Source: CAYSZB01 sp964435475
GTDB lineage: Bacteria; Chloroflexota; Anaerolineae; Anaerolineales; Anaerolineaceae
NCBI GenBank assembly: GCA_964435475.1
Contig: CAYSZB010000005.1
Location: forward strand, 9,518-73,517
Direction: 5' to 3'
Length of the DNA: 64,000 nucleotides
The translations under genes and the position numbers were made by a program. Positions 35,411 to 43,196 of the stretch are shown here, in pieces (positions within the stretch are counted from its first letter, which is position 1; the number at the start of each line of letters is the position of its first letter). Under the pieces are notes generated by a model. The model was not told where the DNA came from, did not search any database, and saw only the letters and a program-made list of their open reading frames with translations.

Positions 35411-35510
35411 NNNNNNNNNNNNNNNNNNNNNNNNNNNNNNNNNNNNNNNNNNNNNNNNNNNNNNNNNNNNNNNNNNNNNNNNNNNNNNNNNNNNNNNNNN
35501 NNNNNNNNNN
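35411..35510. other. Assembly gap of 100 N inside gltX
   Basis: Exactly 100 undetermined bases. From the usual GltX length (about 470-490 residues) roughly 200-220 residues are missing, about 630 bases, so the gap is larger than drawn. Confidence 0.9.
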
Positions 35511-35650
35511 CGTGCCTGGTCTGTGTCTTCAATCCGCAGGATCAGGGTGCCATTTTCTTTTTTGGCTATGAGATAGGCATACAAGGCGGTACGCAAGTTA
35601 CCAATGTGCATGTGACCGGTTGGGCTGGGCGCAAAACGTGTTCTGATCAT
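35511..35650 (-). CDS. gltX: Glutamyl-tRNA synthetase, N-terminal part
   Basis: About 47 residues before the gap: RFAPSPTGHMHIGNLRTALY near 5-24 (H-I-G-H-type motif H-M-H-I-G), and LILRIEDTDQAR near 36-47, the glutamate- and ATP-binding start of class I GluRS. GAGGTCCT lies before the ATG. The rest of the Rossmann fold and the K-M-S-K-S loop are in the gap. Confidence 0.9.
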
Positions 35651-35711
35651 AGGACCTCAAATAATATTAATTAACTAATAAATACTACCATAAAACAATG
35701 ATCACCAATAA

Positions 35712-35741
35712 AACAGCCCGGAATGAAGATCCCAGGCTGTT
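35712..35741 (-). terminator. Terminator of the ATPase-TrkA operon
   Basis: Stem AACAGCC/GGCTGTT with a further C/G-rich inner pairing, followed on the minus strand by TTATTGG. It lies 22 bases beyond the 35763 stop. Confidence 0.6.
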
Positions 35742-35762
35742 CTTTCTCTATTGATTGTGTTG

Positions 35763-36431
35763 TTAATTTGGGTGATTAAAGTATTTTGCTAGACCTGTTT
35801 TCTGTTCTTTAGCAACTACTGCCAAAATCTCATCAGCCGGCTGGAATTCAAACTCACCATTTGGGATCAACATTTCTCCCTTTCGCAACACTACACTGAT
35901 CGTACACTGGTTAGGAAGCTTCAAGTCTTTCAGCTTTTTACCGATGGCAATGGCATTTGGTGCAACTTTTTCTTCAACGAGGTCGAATTTTCCTTTTCGT
36001 AACTTATGCAAGGTGATCATGTCACCCAGGGACATCTCCTCGGCGATCATAGCGGCCATCAGATCAGCCTGGTTAAGAGCAACATCCACCCCCATTGATT
36101 CATTGAACATCCACGCATTTTTTGGATGGTTAATGCGCACGATGGTACGGGGAACAGCAAATTCAAAACGAGCCAGGCAGGTTACGACCAGGTTAACTTC
36201 ATCCTGGCCAGTCACAGCTGCAACCACATTCATTTTGCGAATGCCTGCTTTCTCCAATGTGTCCGGATTGGTGCCATTACCCCAGACAATGACATCTTCG
36301 GGTAAATCGATTAGTAACCTGGGCTTTTCTTCTTTGCGTAATTCAACCAATCTGACAAGGTGACCTTCACTGACCAGGTAATGTGCCAGGTAGGTGCCAA
36401 CTTTTCCACCACCAATGATCATTACGTTCAT
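35763..36431 (-). CDS. TrkA-type (RCK) potassium transport regulator
   Basis: 222 residues. RCK N domain with nucleotide loop IGGGKVGTYLAHYL near 6-19 and a second strand ending in E (VRLVELRKEE), DVIVWGNGTNPDTLEKAGI near 52-70, VVAAVTGQDEVNL, then a C-terminal TrkA_C domain (about 140-215). TrkA/KtrA proteins gate K+ channels or transporters through NAD(H) or nucleotides; TrkA_C domains can bind cyclic di-AMP. GGAGG precedes the ATG. It is the last gene after a P-type ATPase and another TrkA. Confidence 0.9.
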   Translation of the reverse strand: MNVMIIGGGKVGTYLAHYLVSEGHLVRLVELRKEEKPRLLIDLPEDVIVWGNGTNPDTLEKAGIRKMNVVAAVTGQDEVNLVVTCLARFEFAVPRTIVRINHPKNAWMFNESMGVDVALNQADLMAAMIAEEMSLGDMITLHKLRKGKFDLVEEKVAPNAIAIGKKLKDLKLPNQCTISVVLRKGEMLIPNGEFEFQPADEILAVVAKEQKTGLAKYFNHPN

Positions 36432-36457
36432 TTTTACCTCCTTAGCTAAGCAAATCT

Positions 36458-37102
36458 CTACAAGAACAATTTCTTCAACCTGGGTAATGCTGCAATGGTG
36501 ACAGCTACATGGATCAGGTCATCTTTTTCGAAGCGTGTTGCCGGGTTTGGAATAAAGGTCTTTCCTGCCCTGGTGATCCCAAAAATCTGGATCTCAGACG
36601 GGAGGTTAATTTCTATGATCTTATGGTCTTCCAAATTGTGGGGTACATCCAGATCTAGGGTCGTGACCTGACCAGCACCGATGGGTTTTTCAGGAGTGAT
36701 TACATAAGAAGCCAGGAGATCTGCCAGGCGTTCGATACCCAATGTGACCGGGGAGATAGTCTGCAGTCCCAATCTGCGGAAGATCTTGGCTTTATTGGGT
36801 TCATAGACCCTTGCAGCCACCCGGGGAACCTTGAAAACAACTTTTGCCAGCCTGGCTGCCACCAGGTTAGCCTCATCACTGCGTGTAACCGCAGCCAGCG
36901 CATCCGCAGTTTTAATACCAGCATCCAACAGCACTTTTTCATCAAATCCGATACCGGTGACTGTCTTCCCTTTAAAGGTTGGTCCCAATCTCTCAAAAGC
37001 TGCCGGGTCCTGGTCAATGACCACTACATCGATCTTTTGAAGGCTTAGTACCTTTGCCAATCCGGCACCTACTCGTCCACAACCTATAATGATGATCTTC
37101 AT
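36458..37102 (-). CDS. TrkA-type (RCK) potassium transport regulator
   Basis: 214 residues. Nucleotide loop IGCGRVGAGLAKVL near 5-18, acidic end VVIDQDPAAFERL near 32-44, then GKTVTGIGFDEKVLLDAGI and ALAAVTRSDEANL; TrkA_C domain about 135-210. It is a paralogue of 35763-36431 (26 bases downstream), as in organisms that use two RCK subunits. It starts 2 bases after the ATPase stop with GGAGA upstream, so it is very likely co-transcribed with the ATPase. No TrkH/KtrB channel gene is in the window. Confidence 0.9.
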   Translation of the reverse strand: MKIIIIGCGRVGAGLAKVLSLQKIDVVVIDQDPAAFERLGPTFKGKTVTGIGFDEKVLLDAGIKTADALAAVTRSDEANLVAARLAKVVFKVPRVAARVYEPNKAKIFRRLGLQTISPVTLGIERLADLLASYVITPEKPIGAGQVTTLDLDVPHNLEDHKIIEINLPSEIQIFGITRAGKTFIPNPATRFEKDDLIHVAVTIAALPRLKKLFL

Positions 37103-37104
37103 GG

Positions 37105-39219
37105 CTATTCTCCTTTCAGAGATGAACTTCTTTGCATATTGCGTTTTTCTTTTGATCTGACTATTATTTTACGGATTTCGTCCACAATTGGCAAGGCTGG
37201 TATCCAAGCCATAAGGAATAGGAAATATTTAAAATTGAAAGGACCAGTGCCAATAAAGTGATTCATGGCTGGCATATAAACAATTGCCAATAGGACAAGG
37301 AGCTCTGATGCAATACCGATCCATATCAAAGAATTGTTAAAGAAGGGTATTTTCAGGATGGAACGACTTTCTGAGCGTTGAGCAAATAAGTTGCCAATCT
37401 GTGTGAAGACAACCGCACCTAATGCCATGGCTGTTGCCCCCAGGTAGATTGGTCCACTTGAGGGAAGGTCGATCCATTTAAAGGCATAACCATTTGTCCA
37501 GAAGTAAAAATAGAAAGCAGACATGGCTGCTAATGATTGGACAGGGCCAAGAATCAGATAAGCACGCTTCAGCAACGAAGGGGTGATGATATGTTCCTTC
37601 ATTTTTCGAGGTGGGCGGGTCATCAAGCCAGGTTCAGGTGGTTCAGCACCAAGCGCCAGAGCAGGCACCATATCGGTACCCAAATCGATCGCCAATACAT
37701 GCATCACATTCAGCGCGATCGGGATGCGACCGGCGGTAAATGCAAATAACATAAAGGGAATTGCTTCAGGTGTATTACTAGTAAAAATGTAGGTTGTAAA
37801 GCGTTTAATATTCTCATACACACCGCGACCTTCCTCGACCGCATTGACGATCGAAGCGAAATTGTCATCCGTGAGGATCATATCTGCTGCTTCCTTGGCG
37901 ACATCACTACCAGAGATACCCATGGCAACGCCAATATCAGCTTTCTTAAGGGCTGGAGCGTCGTTAACTCCATCACCTGTGACCGCAACGATATTTCCCA
38001 ATTCTTGTAAGGCAGAAACTACACGAAGTTTATGTTCAGGGTTCACCCGGGCAAAGATCACTTCTTCTTTCAAAGCCAATTTCAGGTCTTCTTCGGGCAT
38101 TGTTTCAAGTTCAAATCCAGTGATAATGCGTGGCTTTTGGGAAGTGACTATCCCTATATCCCTTGCAATACTTTCTGCGGTAAGCCCATAGTCACCCGTG
38201 ATCATCACAATACGGATACCTGCTTCATGGCATTCTTTTACTGCATCCAGGACTTCAGGGCGCGGGGGATCCATCATAGCAACCAGACCAATAAAGGTCA
38301 AATCGGTCTCGATTGACTCGATCGAGTATTCCGAAAAATCCTGAGGCAACCAGCGCTGGCTCATCGCCAGTACACGCAGACCCTTGCGGGCATACTCGTC
38401 ATTTTGTTCGATGACTTTAATCCGCCAATCATCTGTGAGAGGAGCAACCTGGTCGCCAATTAAAATCTGTGAGCATTGAGCTAGCAACTCTTTGGGTGCA
38501 CCTTTGATATAGGCGATCCGTGAATACTCATTATCCACCCTTTGCATGTGGACTTTCGACATGAGTTTTCGCCGGGAATCAAAAGGCATTTCAGCCATGA
38601 CCTGGGATCCATTCAAGTCTTCAGAGTGAAGACCTGCTTTTTGAGCAACGACGATCAGCGCTGCTTCTGTAGGATCACCCAGGACACTCCAGCGTTCTTC
38701 TTCCCCTGGTTTGGTATTATCGGGTGCGAGTAAACGGGCATTGTTACAGCGACCTCCGGTAACCAATAGCTGTCGAAGGGCATTATCTGACCCGATGCTG
38801 AGTAGAGCCTGGCCATCCATAATATTGCCAACAGGTGTATATCCTGTACCTTCGACAAATAAGTCACGTCCTTTTAACTCACCGGCAGATATGGAAGGCA
38901 GCCATAAATGACGTACTGTCATTTCATTTTGGGTCAATGTACCGGTCTTATCGGTGCAGATAACGTTGGTACAACCCAGGGTTTCGACTGCAGAGAGTTT
39001 CTTGATCAATGCATGCCGTTTCGCCATGCGTTGAGTTCCCATAGCCAGGGCGAGGGTCACTGTGGGTAACAAACCTTCTGGTACAAAAGCAACAATCATG
39101 CCCAAAGAGAAAATGAAACCCTCTGCAAGAGTGATCTTTGTCAGTGAGATCGCAAGGAGAAAGAAAATGACACCAGTGAGAACAGCGATCAGGGTGACGA
39201 TCTTGGTAACGCTTTTCAT
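37105..39219 (-). CDS. Na+/K+-ATPase-like P-type ATPase, C-terminal two thirds (after an in-frame stop)
   Basis: 704 residues covering M3-M10 and the P and N domains. M4 has FVPEGLLPTVTLAL, the phosphorylation site is ICTDKTGTLTQNEMTV, the hinge is VAVTGDGVNDAPALKKADIG. M5-M6 read TSNTPEAIPF and IDLGTDMVPALALGAEP, matching the P2C (Na+/K+ and H+/K+) cation-binding residues more than P2A Ca2+ pumps. The first codon is Met after L-x-K-E. The upstream gene ends with a TAA that stands exactly where a Gln codon belongs, so both halves were one protein. Separate initiation at this ATG is possible but its Shine-Dalgarno spacing is short. Confidence 0.9.
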   Translation of the reverse strand: MKSVTKIVTLIAVLTGVIFFLLAISLTKITLAEGFIFSLGMIVAFVPEGLLPTVTLALAMGTQRMAKRHALIKKLSAVETLGCTNVICTDKTGTLTQNEMTVRHLWLPSISAGELKGRDLFVEGTGYTPVGNIMDGQALLSIGSDNALRQLLVTGGRCNNARLLAPDNTKPGEEERWSVLGDPTEAALIVVAQKAGLHSEDLNGSQVMAEMPFDSRRKLMSKVHMQRVDNEYSRIAYIKGAPKELLAQCSQILIGDQVAPLTDDWRIKVIEQNDEYARKGLRVLAMSQRWLPQDFSEYSIESIETDLTFIGLVAMMDPPRPEVLDAVKECHEAGIRIVMITGDYGLTAESIARDIGIVTSQKPRIITGFELETMPEEDLKLALKEEVIFARVNPEHKLRVVSALQELGNIVAVTGDGVNDAPALKKADIGVAMGISGSDVAKEAADMILTDDNFASIVNAVEEGRGVYENIKRFTTYIFTSNTPEAIPFMLFAFTAGRIPIALNVMHVLAIDLGTDMVPALALGAEPPEPGLMTRPPRKMKEHIITPSLLKRAYLILGPVQSLAAMSAFYFYFWTNGYAFKWIDLPSSGPIYLGATAMALGAVVFTQIGNLFAQRSESRSILKIPFFNNSLIWIGIASELLVLLAIVYMPAMNHFIGTGPFNFKYFLFLMAWIPALPIVDEIRKIIVRSKEKRNMQRSSSLKGE

Positions 39220-39225
39220 TTCCTT

Positions 39226-39966
39226 TTAGAGAGGGCTAAGCTCCTCACCAACATCCTGAGTTAATTGAGCGATCTTCCCGAAAGCTGTATTCATACCCGT
39301 ATGATAGACGATTGCTTTTCCTGAACCGGCAGCAACATTCGTGCCGGCAAAAACCAGGTTGGGAATTTCGGTGGTAGTTAGACCTTCTGCGATTATTGGT
39401 TCTGCACTTCTGCTTACAGGTCTTGATTCTCCTGTCAGGGTTGATTGATTGACCCGCATTTCTGCCGTGTTGATCAAACGACAGTCCACCGGGATACTGT
39501 CACCTTCAGCCAAAAAGATTACATCTCCAGGTACCAGTTCTTCAGCCGGAATGCGGATTTCAGTACTCTCGCGCATGACCCGGGAGGTTGTCGGGAGTAT
39601 TTTTTTAAGGGCATCTGTGGCTTTTTCAGCTCTGAACTCCTGCCAGAAGCTAAACGCTCCATTAATAATATTCACCATCCATATGGCAATGGCAAGTTGG
39701 GGCATTTTTGCGATGATTCCAACAACTCCACCTACCCAAAGAAGGATCGCCATCAGGTGCGTGAAATTGGCCAGGAATTTTTTATACAGCGGTTTGCCTT
39801 TGTGCTCCTTGAGCACATTGCGACCGAAAACTACCAGCCTTTTTTCTGCTTCTTCCTGGGTTAATCCTTCAGGGCTTGAAGCGAGTCCTTCGAAAACTTC
39901 ATTTACAGGAAGCTCGTGGATTTTTTGGATGAATGACAAATCTAATCCTTCCAGATTATGGGACAT
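39226..39966 (-). CDS. Na+/K+-ATPase-like P-type ATPase, N-terminal third (ends at in-frame TAA)
   Basis: 246 residues: cation ATPase N domain (EVFEGLASSPEGLTQEEAEK near 24-43), M1-M2 (about 63-105) and the actuator domain with the dephosphorylation loop STLTGESRPV near 175-184. It ends at ...GEELSPL followed by TAA (39226-39228). The next in-frame codons are AAG GAA ATG, which begin the second part at 39219, so there is no frameshift; one C-to-T change (CAA to TAA) explains the split. The stop is between the actuator domain and M3. Confidence 0.88.
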   Translation of the reverse strand: MSHNLEGLDLSFIQKIHELPVNEVFEGLASSPEGLTQEEAEKRLVVFGRNVLKEHKGKPLYKKFLANFTHLMAILLWVGGVVGIIAKMPQLAIAIWMVNIINGAFSFWQEFRAEKATDALKKILPTTSRVMRESTEIRIPAEELVPGDVIFLAEGDSIPVDCRLINTAEMRVNQSTLTGESRPVSRSAEPIIAEGLTTTEIPNLVFAGTNVAAGSGKAIVYHTGMNTAFGKIAQLTQDVGEELSPL

Positions 39967-40151
39967 TTTTATGTAAAACCTTTTTACTGTTGTGAAAACT
40001 AATAATTGATAATACTCATTGGGTTAGGTCATTAAATTCAAGCGCGTATCATACTACCAATCCATGGGCTGTCAATATTAATACAGGCCAATGTAGAAGG
40101 ATATTAGAGATGTCAAATTGAGATTACTTCTAACTTTTTTGAATCTGCTTA

Positions 40152-40538
40152 TCAATCCCTTGGGGTGATAGTAAATCGATACTCACCGCTAAATTCGACC
40201 AGGTCAAGATTAAGGAAGTAATTACCTTTGAGTGGGGCTAACGAAATCGTTTCATCCAAAATATCACCAGACTTCAGGGTGCCAGCATAAATGGCGTTAC
40301 CACCCGGATCAGACAGGGTGTATTTAAGGGTGCCCGAAGTGACCTTGACGAAAGACACTACCTCCAAGTTTTGAAAGACCTCATCAATATTAAAGAACCC
40401 GGTTTTGTATTCCGTTTTGACATCAGGCACTTTTTCTTCAAGGTTTAATTTGGCTTGAGTTGGATTGCAGGAGGATAGTAAACTTATAAGAATCGTCAGA
40501 ATGATGAGGGAAAATTTGAGAGGGATTCTTAGTTTCAT
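40152..40538 (-). CDS. Small lipoprotein, unknown function
   Basis: 128 residues from the ATG at 40536-40538 (GGAG seven bases upstream). Signal sequence with lipobox LLSSC near residues 19-23, then a beta-rich domain ending in GEYRFTITPRD. The opening of the mature part (VKVTSGTLKYTLSDPGGNAIYAG, split in two strands) resembles a small sandwich fold, but I do not recognise a family. It is downstream of the DUF333 lipoprotein gene and may share surface roles. Confidence 0.7.
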   Translation of the reverse strand: MKLRIPLKFSLIILTILISLLSSCNPTQAKLNLEEKVPDVKTEYKTGFFNIDEVFQNLEVVSFVKVTSGTLKYTLSDPGGNAIYAGTLKSGDILDETISLAPLKGNYFLNLDLVEFSGEYRFTITPRD

Positions 40539-40594
40539 ACAATCTCCATTTATTAGCAGATTAAAATATTTAATAAGATTATAGCTTAAAGTAA

Positions 40595-40628
40595 ATCTAC
40601 CCATGATATTTAATTTTCATGGGTAGAT
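40595..40628 (-). terminator. Perfect 12-bp hairpin between the two lipoprotein genes
   Basis: ATCTACCCATGA pairs with TCATGGGTAGAT around a 10-base loop, 20 bases past the 40649 stop. The minus strand continues TTACTTT, a modest T-run, so terminator is likely but not certain. Confidence 0.6.
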
Positions 40629-40648
40629 ATTTATATCTCAATCAATAA

Positions 40649-41749
40649 TTAAGGATACAAGGGTACCTGGTCAAATGAAAAGCTTTGCAAAATGTGTTCG
40701 TAAAGTTTCCAATCCTCTTTGTCTCCCGCATGCAGGATTACGATGTTATAGAGTTGACCCTCATGGGCAAACCAGAAAGAATCGGAGGCATACGATTGAC
40801 CACTGCGTGCGTGCCTGGTGTGGATGGAAAGTTCACCAGCGATCTCACCGTCTGCCAGGCGTTCTTCGACCAGCAGGTTATTCTCAATTAGCCAATCTTC
40901 AAGGACTACATCCAGTGGGGGTTTGAAATCTGCCCGATCCAACGGATGATTTATGAAAATCATTGGCCAATATTCATCATCTATTTTTGGTCCCCGGATC
41001 GTTAGAGTTGATTGAGGGTCATCTGCAGAGGTCACAATAGCATCAGCTGGGAAGTGGACACTGTATCCCAATTGTGCGTTTTGATAAAGCCTGCAACCAT
41101 CTTCTGCCAGTACAATACCGCCAAAATCCTCTCCCGATTTGCACTCTCCGCGGTTGAATGCCCATTCTTCACATGAACTACCATCTTGGAATATACAGCG
41201 ACCATACTGGGATCCATCTGGAGCTGTGATGATCTCCACTTTACCCTGGTTCTGTTCACAGTAAACAGAAGCCGGGTTGGGTAGATTGGCCAGGGGTGCT
41301 TCTGATTTGAGTGAGTCACCGGGTTTACATTCACCACGGAAAAATGCCCACTCGTCACATTCACTACCATCATCGAAGACACAGGCACCGGACTGTGCAC
41401 CAGTTTCATCTGCTCGGATCTCCAGTTTGCCACCGTTCTCTTCACAGAAAACAGAAGCCGGGTTGGGCAGGTTGGCTATTGGTGCTTCTGATTTGAGCGA
41501 GTCGCCGGGTTTGCATTCACCACGGAAAAATGCCCACTCATCACATTCGCTGCCATCATCGAAGATGCAAACGCCGGACTGTGCACCAGTCTTATCTGAC
41601 CGGATCTCCAGTTTTCCACCGTTTTCTTCACAAAATACAGATGCCGGGTTGGGCATATCAGCGACCTGTTTGTCCTGAAGGTCACTACAAGCCACCAATA
41701 AGAAAACAGTAAGAACAAATAAGCTTTTAAGAACATTGTTGTGGGTCAT
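40649..41749 (-). CDS. Lipoprotein with three tandem DUF333 repeats
   Basis: 366 residues from the ATG at 41747-41749 (AGGAGG upstream). Lipobox LLVAC. Three repeats of 62 residues follow; each begins N-P-A-S-V and has four cysteines, with the core FDDGSECDEWAFFRGECKPG. This is the DUF333 unit sometimes called a putative hemolysin; function is not shown. The first two repeats are nearly identical in DNA as well (period 186 bases), a sign of recent duplication. The last ~170 residues form a different domain (FQDG, then SVHFPADAI...) of unknown role. Confidence 0.85.
   Translation of the reverse strand: MTHNNVLKSLFVLTVFLLVACSDLQDKQVADMPNPASVFCEENGGKLEIRSDKTGAQSGVCIFDDGSECDEWAFFRGECKPGDSLKSEAPIANLPNPASVFCEENGGKLEIRADETGAQSGACVFDDGSECDEWAFFRGECKPGDSLKSEAPLANLPNPASVYCEQNQGKVEIITAPDGSQYGRCIFQDGSSCEEWAFNRGECKSGEDFGGIVLAEDGCRLYQNAQLGYSVHFPADAIVTSADDPQSTLTIRGPKIDDEYWPMIFINHPLDRADFKPPLDVVLEDWLIENNLLVEERLADGEIAGELSIHTRHARSGQSYASDSFWFAHEGQLYNIVILHAGDKEDWKLYEHILQSFSFDQVPLYP
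41285..41670. repeat. Direct repeats of 186 bases (DUF333 units 1 and 2)
   Basis: Two tandem copies with few differences, in phase with the protein repeat. The third unit (about 41100-41285) is more diverged. Confidence 0.8.
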
Positions 41750-41795
41750 CTTAACCTCCTCTTGATTAAGCTGGCGATCCATTCACCAGATCTTA

Positions 41796-41816
41796 GTGAA
41801 ACAGTCTTTGTTTCAC
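41796..41816. other. 8-bp hairpin between MFS and DUF333 lipoprotein genes
   Basis: GTGAAACA and TGTTTCAC around GTCTT. No T-run follows on the minus strand, so it may be an operator or a weak terminator. Confidence 0.3.
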
Positions 41817-41870
41817 ATTAGTTATAGATTAAAGACGATAAAGAGTTTGTTAATGTTCCCTTGGACATAA

Positions 41871-43172
41871 TCAGGATAAATTATCTTGCGCTGGCTCAAC
41901 CTGAGAAACTGCTGGTTGTAAGTCTTTTCCCAACTGCAGAACTTTCTTATTCGTTATCATCAGAAGAGCCATAGCCACACATACGATACCCCCGACAATG
42001 AACCAAATCTGAACCCCAACCGCATCCGAGAGAGGTCCGGCAATAGCCAACCCGATCGGCATTGCCAGGGTTGCTCCAGAGCTGAGGAGTGTGAACACCC
42101 GACCCTGTTTATCCGGGTCCACACGGGCTTGTAAGGCAGCATGTAATGGACCGTTCACCAGAGGATTGGAAATTCCGACCATGGCCAAAACTCCTAATGC
42201 CAGGTAAAACTTTGAATTTGGAACAAGCCCAAACAGGGCTATACTTAAACCCATCACAATAAGGAATATGAAGGAGGTAACCAACCTGTTCTTGAATCCT
42301 CCCCAAATGCTGAGGAGTAATCCACCCACAAGAAATCCTACACTGATCACAGATTCGATGAGACCGAGTTCGATCGCGCCTTTTTTAAAATAATCTGTGA
42401 CCATCAAGGGCAATAATGAAAAAGCCGGGGATACCAGGAAGTTTATGAGCATAGCTGACAGGATCACCGCCAATAATCCCGGCAGAGTTACCACGTACTT
42501 GAAGCCTTCCGCCAGGTCTTGCCATAGGTTTGATTGACTCTTCCCATTGGCATCTTTTTCTTCAAGTTTGATCTCGGGCTGGGGGATATGAAAGAAGAGA
42601 AGAGGAATGACAGCGACCAGGGCTGTGACAATGTCAATCGATAGTACTCCCCACATCGGTAACAGTGCGACCAGGAAAGCTCCCAGGGGTGGTGCGAGAA
42701 TACCCATGGCACCTGCAAGAGTTTGGTTCAACCCTGAGATGCGCGCAAGCTGTTCTTTGGGGACCATTAATGAGGTTGAAGTCAACATCGCTGGCCATTG
42801 GAAAGCCCCAAATGTAGACCTGAGGAACATGACAAGGTAGATCTGCCAGATTTGCACATTGGTGAATGCGAATAACAAAGCCAGGACCAGAGTCAGAATC
42901 GCGGTCAGGATATCGGTGACGATCATAACTCTCTTGCGATTCCACCTGTCAATCAATGCACCGGCAATCGGGCTGATGATAACATCTGGAAGTATGCTCA
43001 CCAGGGTCGCAATGGAAAGAATTGTAGCAGAATGGTAAGTGGATGTCAGGTGCCAGACAAAGGCGAATCCGACCAGGCGGCTGCCCAGTTGAGAGACAGC
43101 CTGGCCACTCCAGATCATAAAAAAGCGTTTCTTCCATTTGGTAATTGATTGATTTAGCTGTGTGGTTTCCAT
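41871..43172 (-). CDS. MFS transporter (MFS_3/enterobactin exporter-like)
   Basis: 433 residues, 12 predicted TM helices. The first loop has GSRLVGFAFVWHL and the family's IAGALIDRWNRKRVMIV near 63-79, typical of the MFS_3-type efflux group. The Shine-Dalgarno is weak (TGAGAAA). It begins 24 bases after the MFS at 43197-44507, so the two are likely one transcript with different substrates. Confidence 0.9.
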   Translation of the reverse strand: METTQLNQSITKWKKRFFMIWSGQAVSQLGSRLVGFAFVWHLTSTYHSATILSIATLVSILPDVIISPIAGALIDRWNRKRVMIVTDILTAILTLVLALLFAFTNVQIWQIYLVMFLRSTFGAFQWPAMLTSTSLMVPKEQLARISGLNQTLAGAMGILAPPLGAFLVALLPMWGVLSIDIVTALVAVIPLLFFHIPQPEIKLEEKDANGKSQSNLWQDLAEGFKYVVTLPGLLAVILSAMLINFLVSPAFSLLPLMVTDYFKKGAIELGLIESVISVGFLVGGLLLSIWGGFKNRLVTSFIFLIVMGLSIALFGLVPNSKFYLALGVLAMVGISNPLVNGPLHAALQARVDPDKQGRVFTLLSSGATLAMPIGLAIAGPLSDAVGVQIWFIVGGIVCVAMALLMITNKKVLQLGKDLQPAVSQVEPAQDNLS

Positions 43173-43196
43173 GTTTTCTCAATTATTAAGATATTT

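Noticed and set aside
35393..35576. Open frames that run through the N gap
   Set aside because: They arise from undetermined bases and carry no evidence.
39219..39234. Frameshift as the cause of the split ATPase
   Set aside because: Both parts are in the same frame with only a TAA between them.
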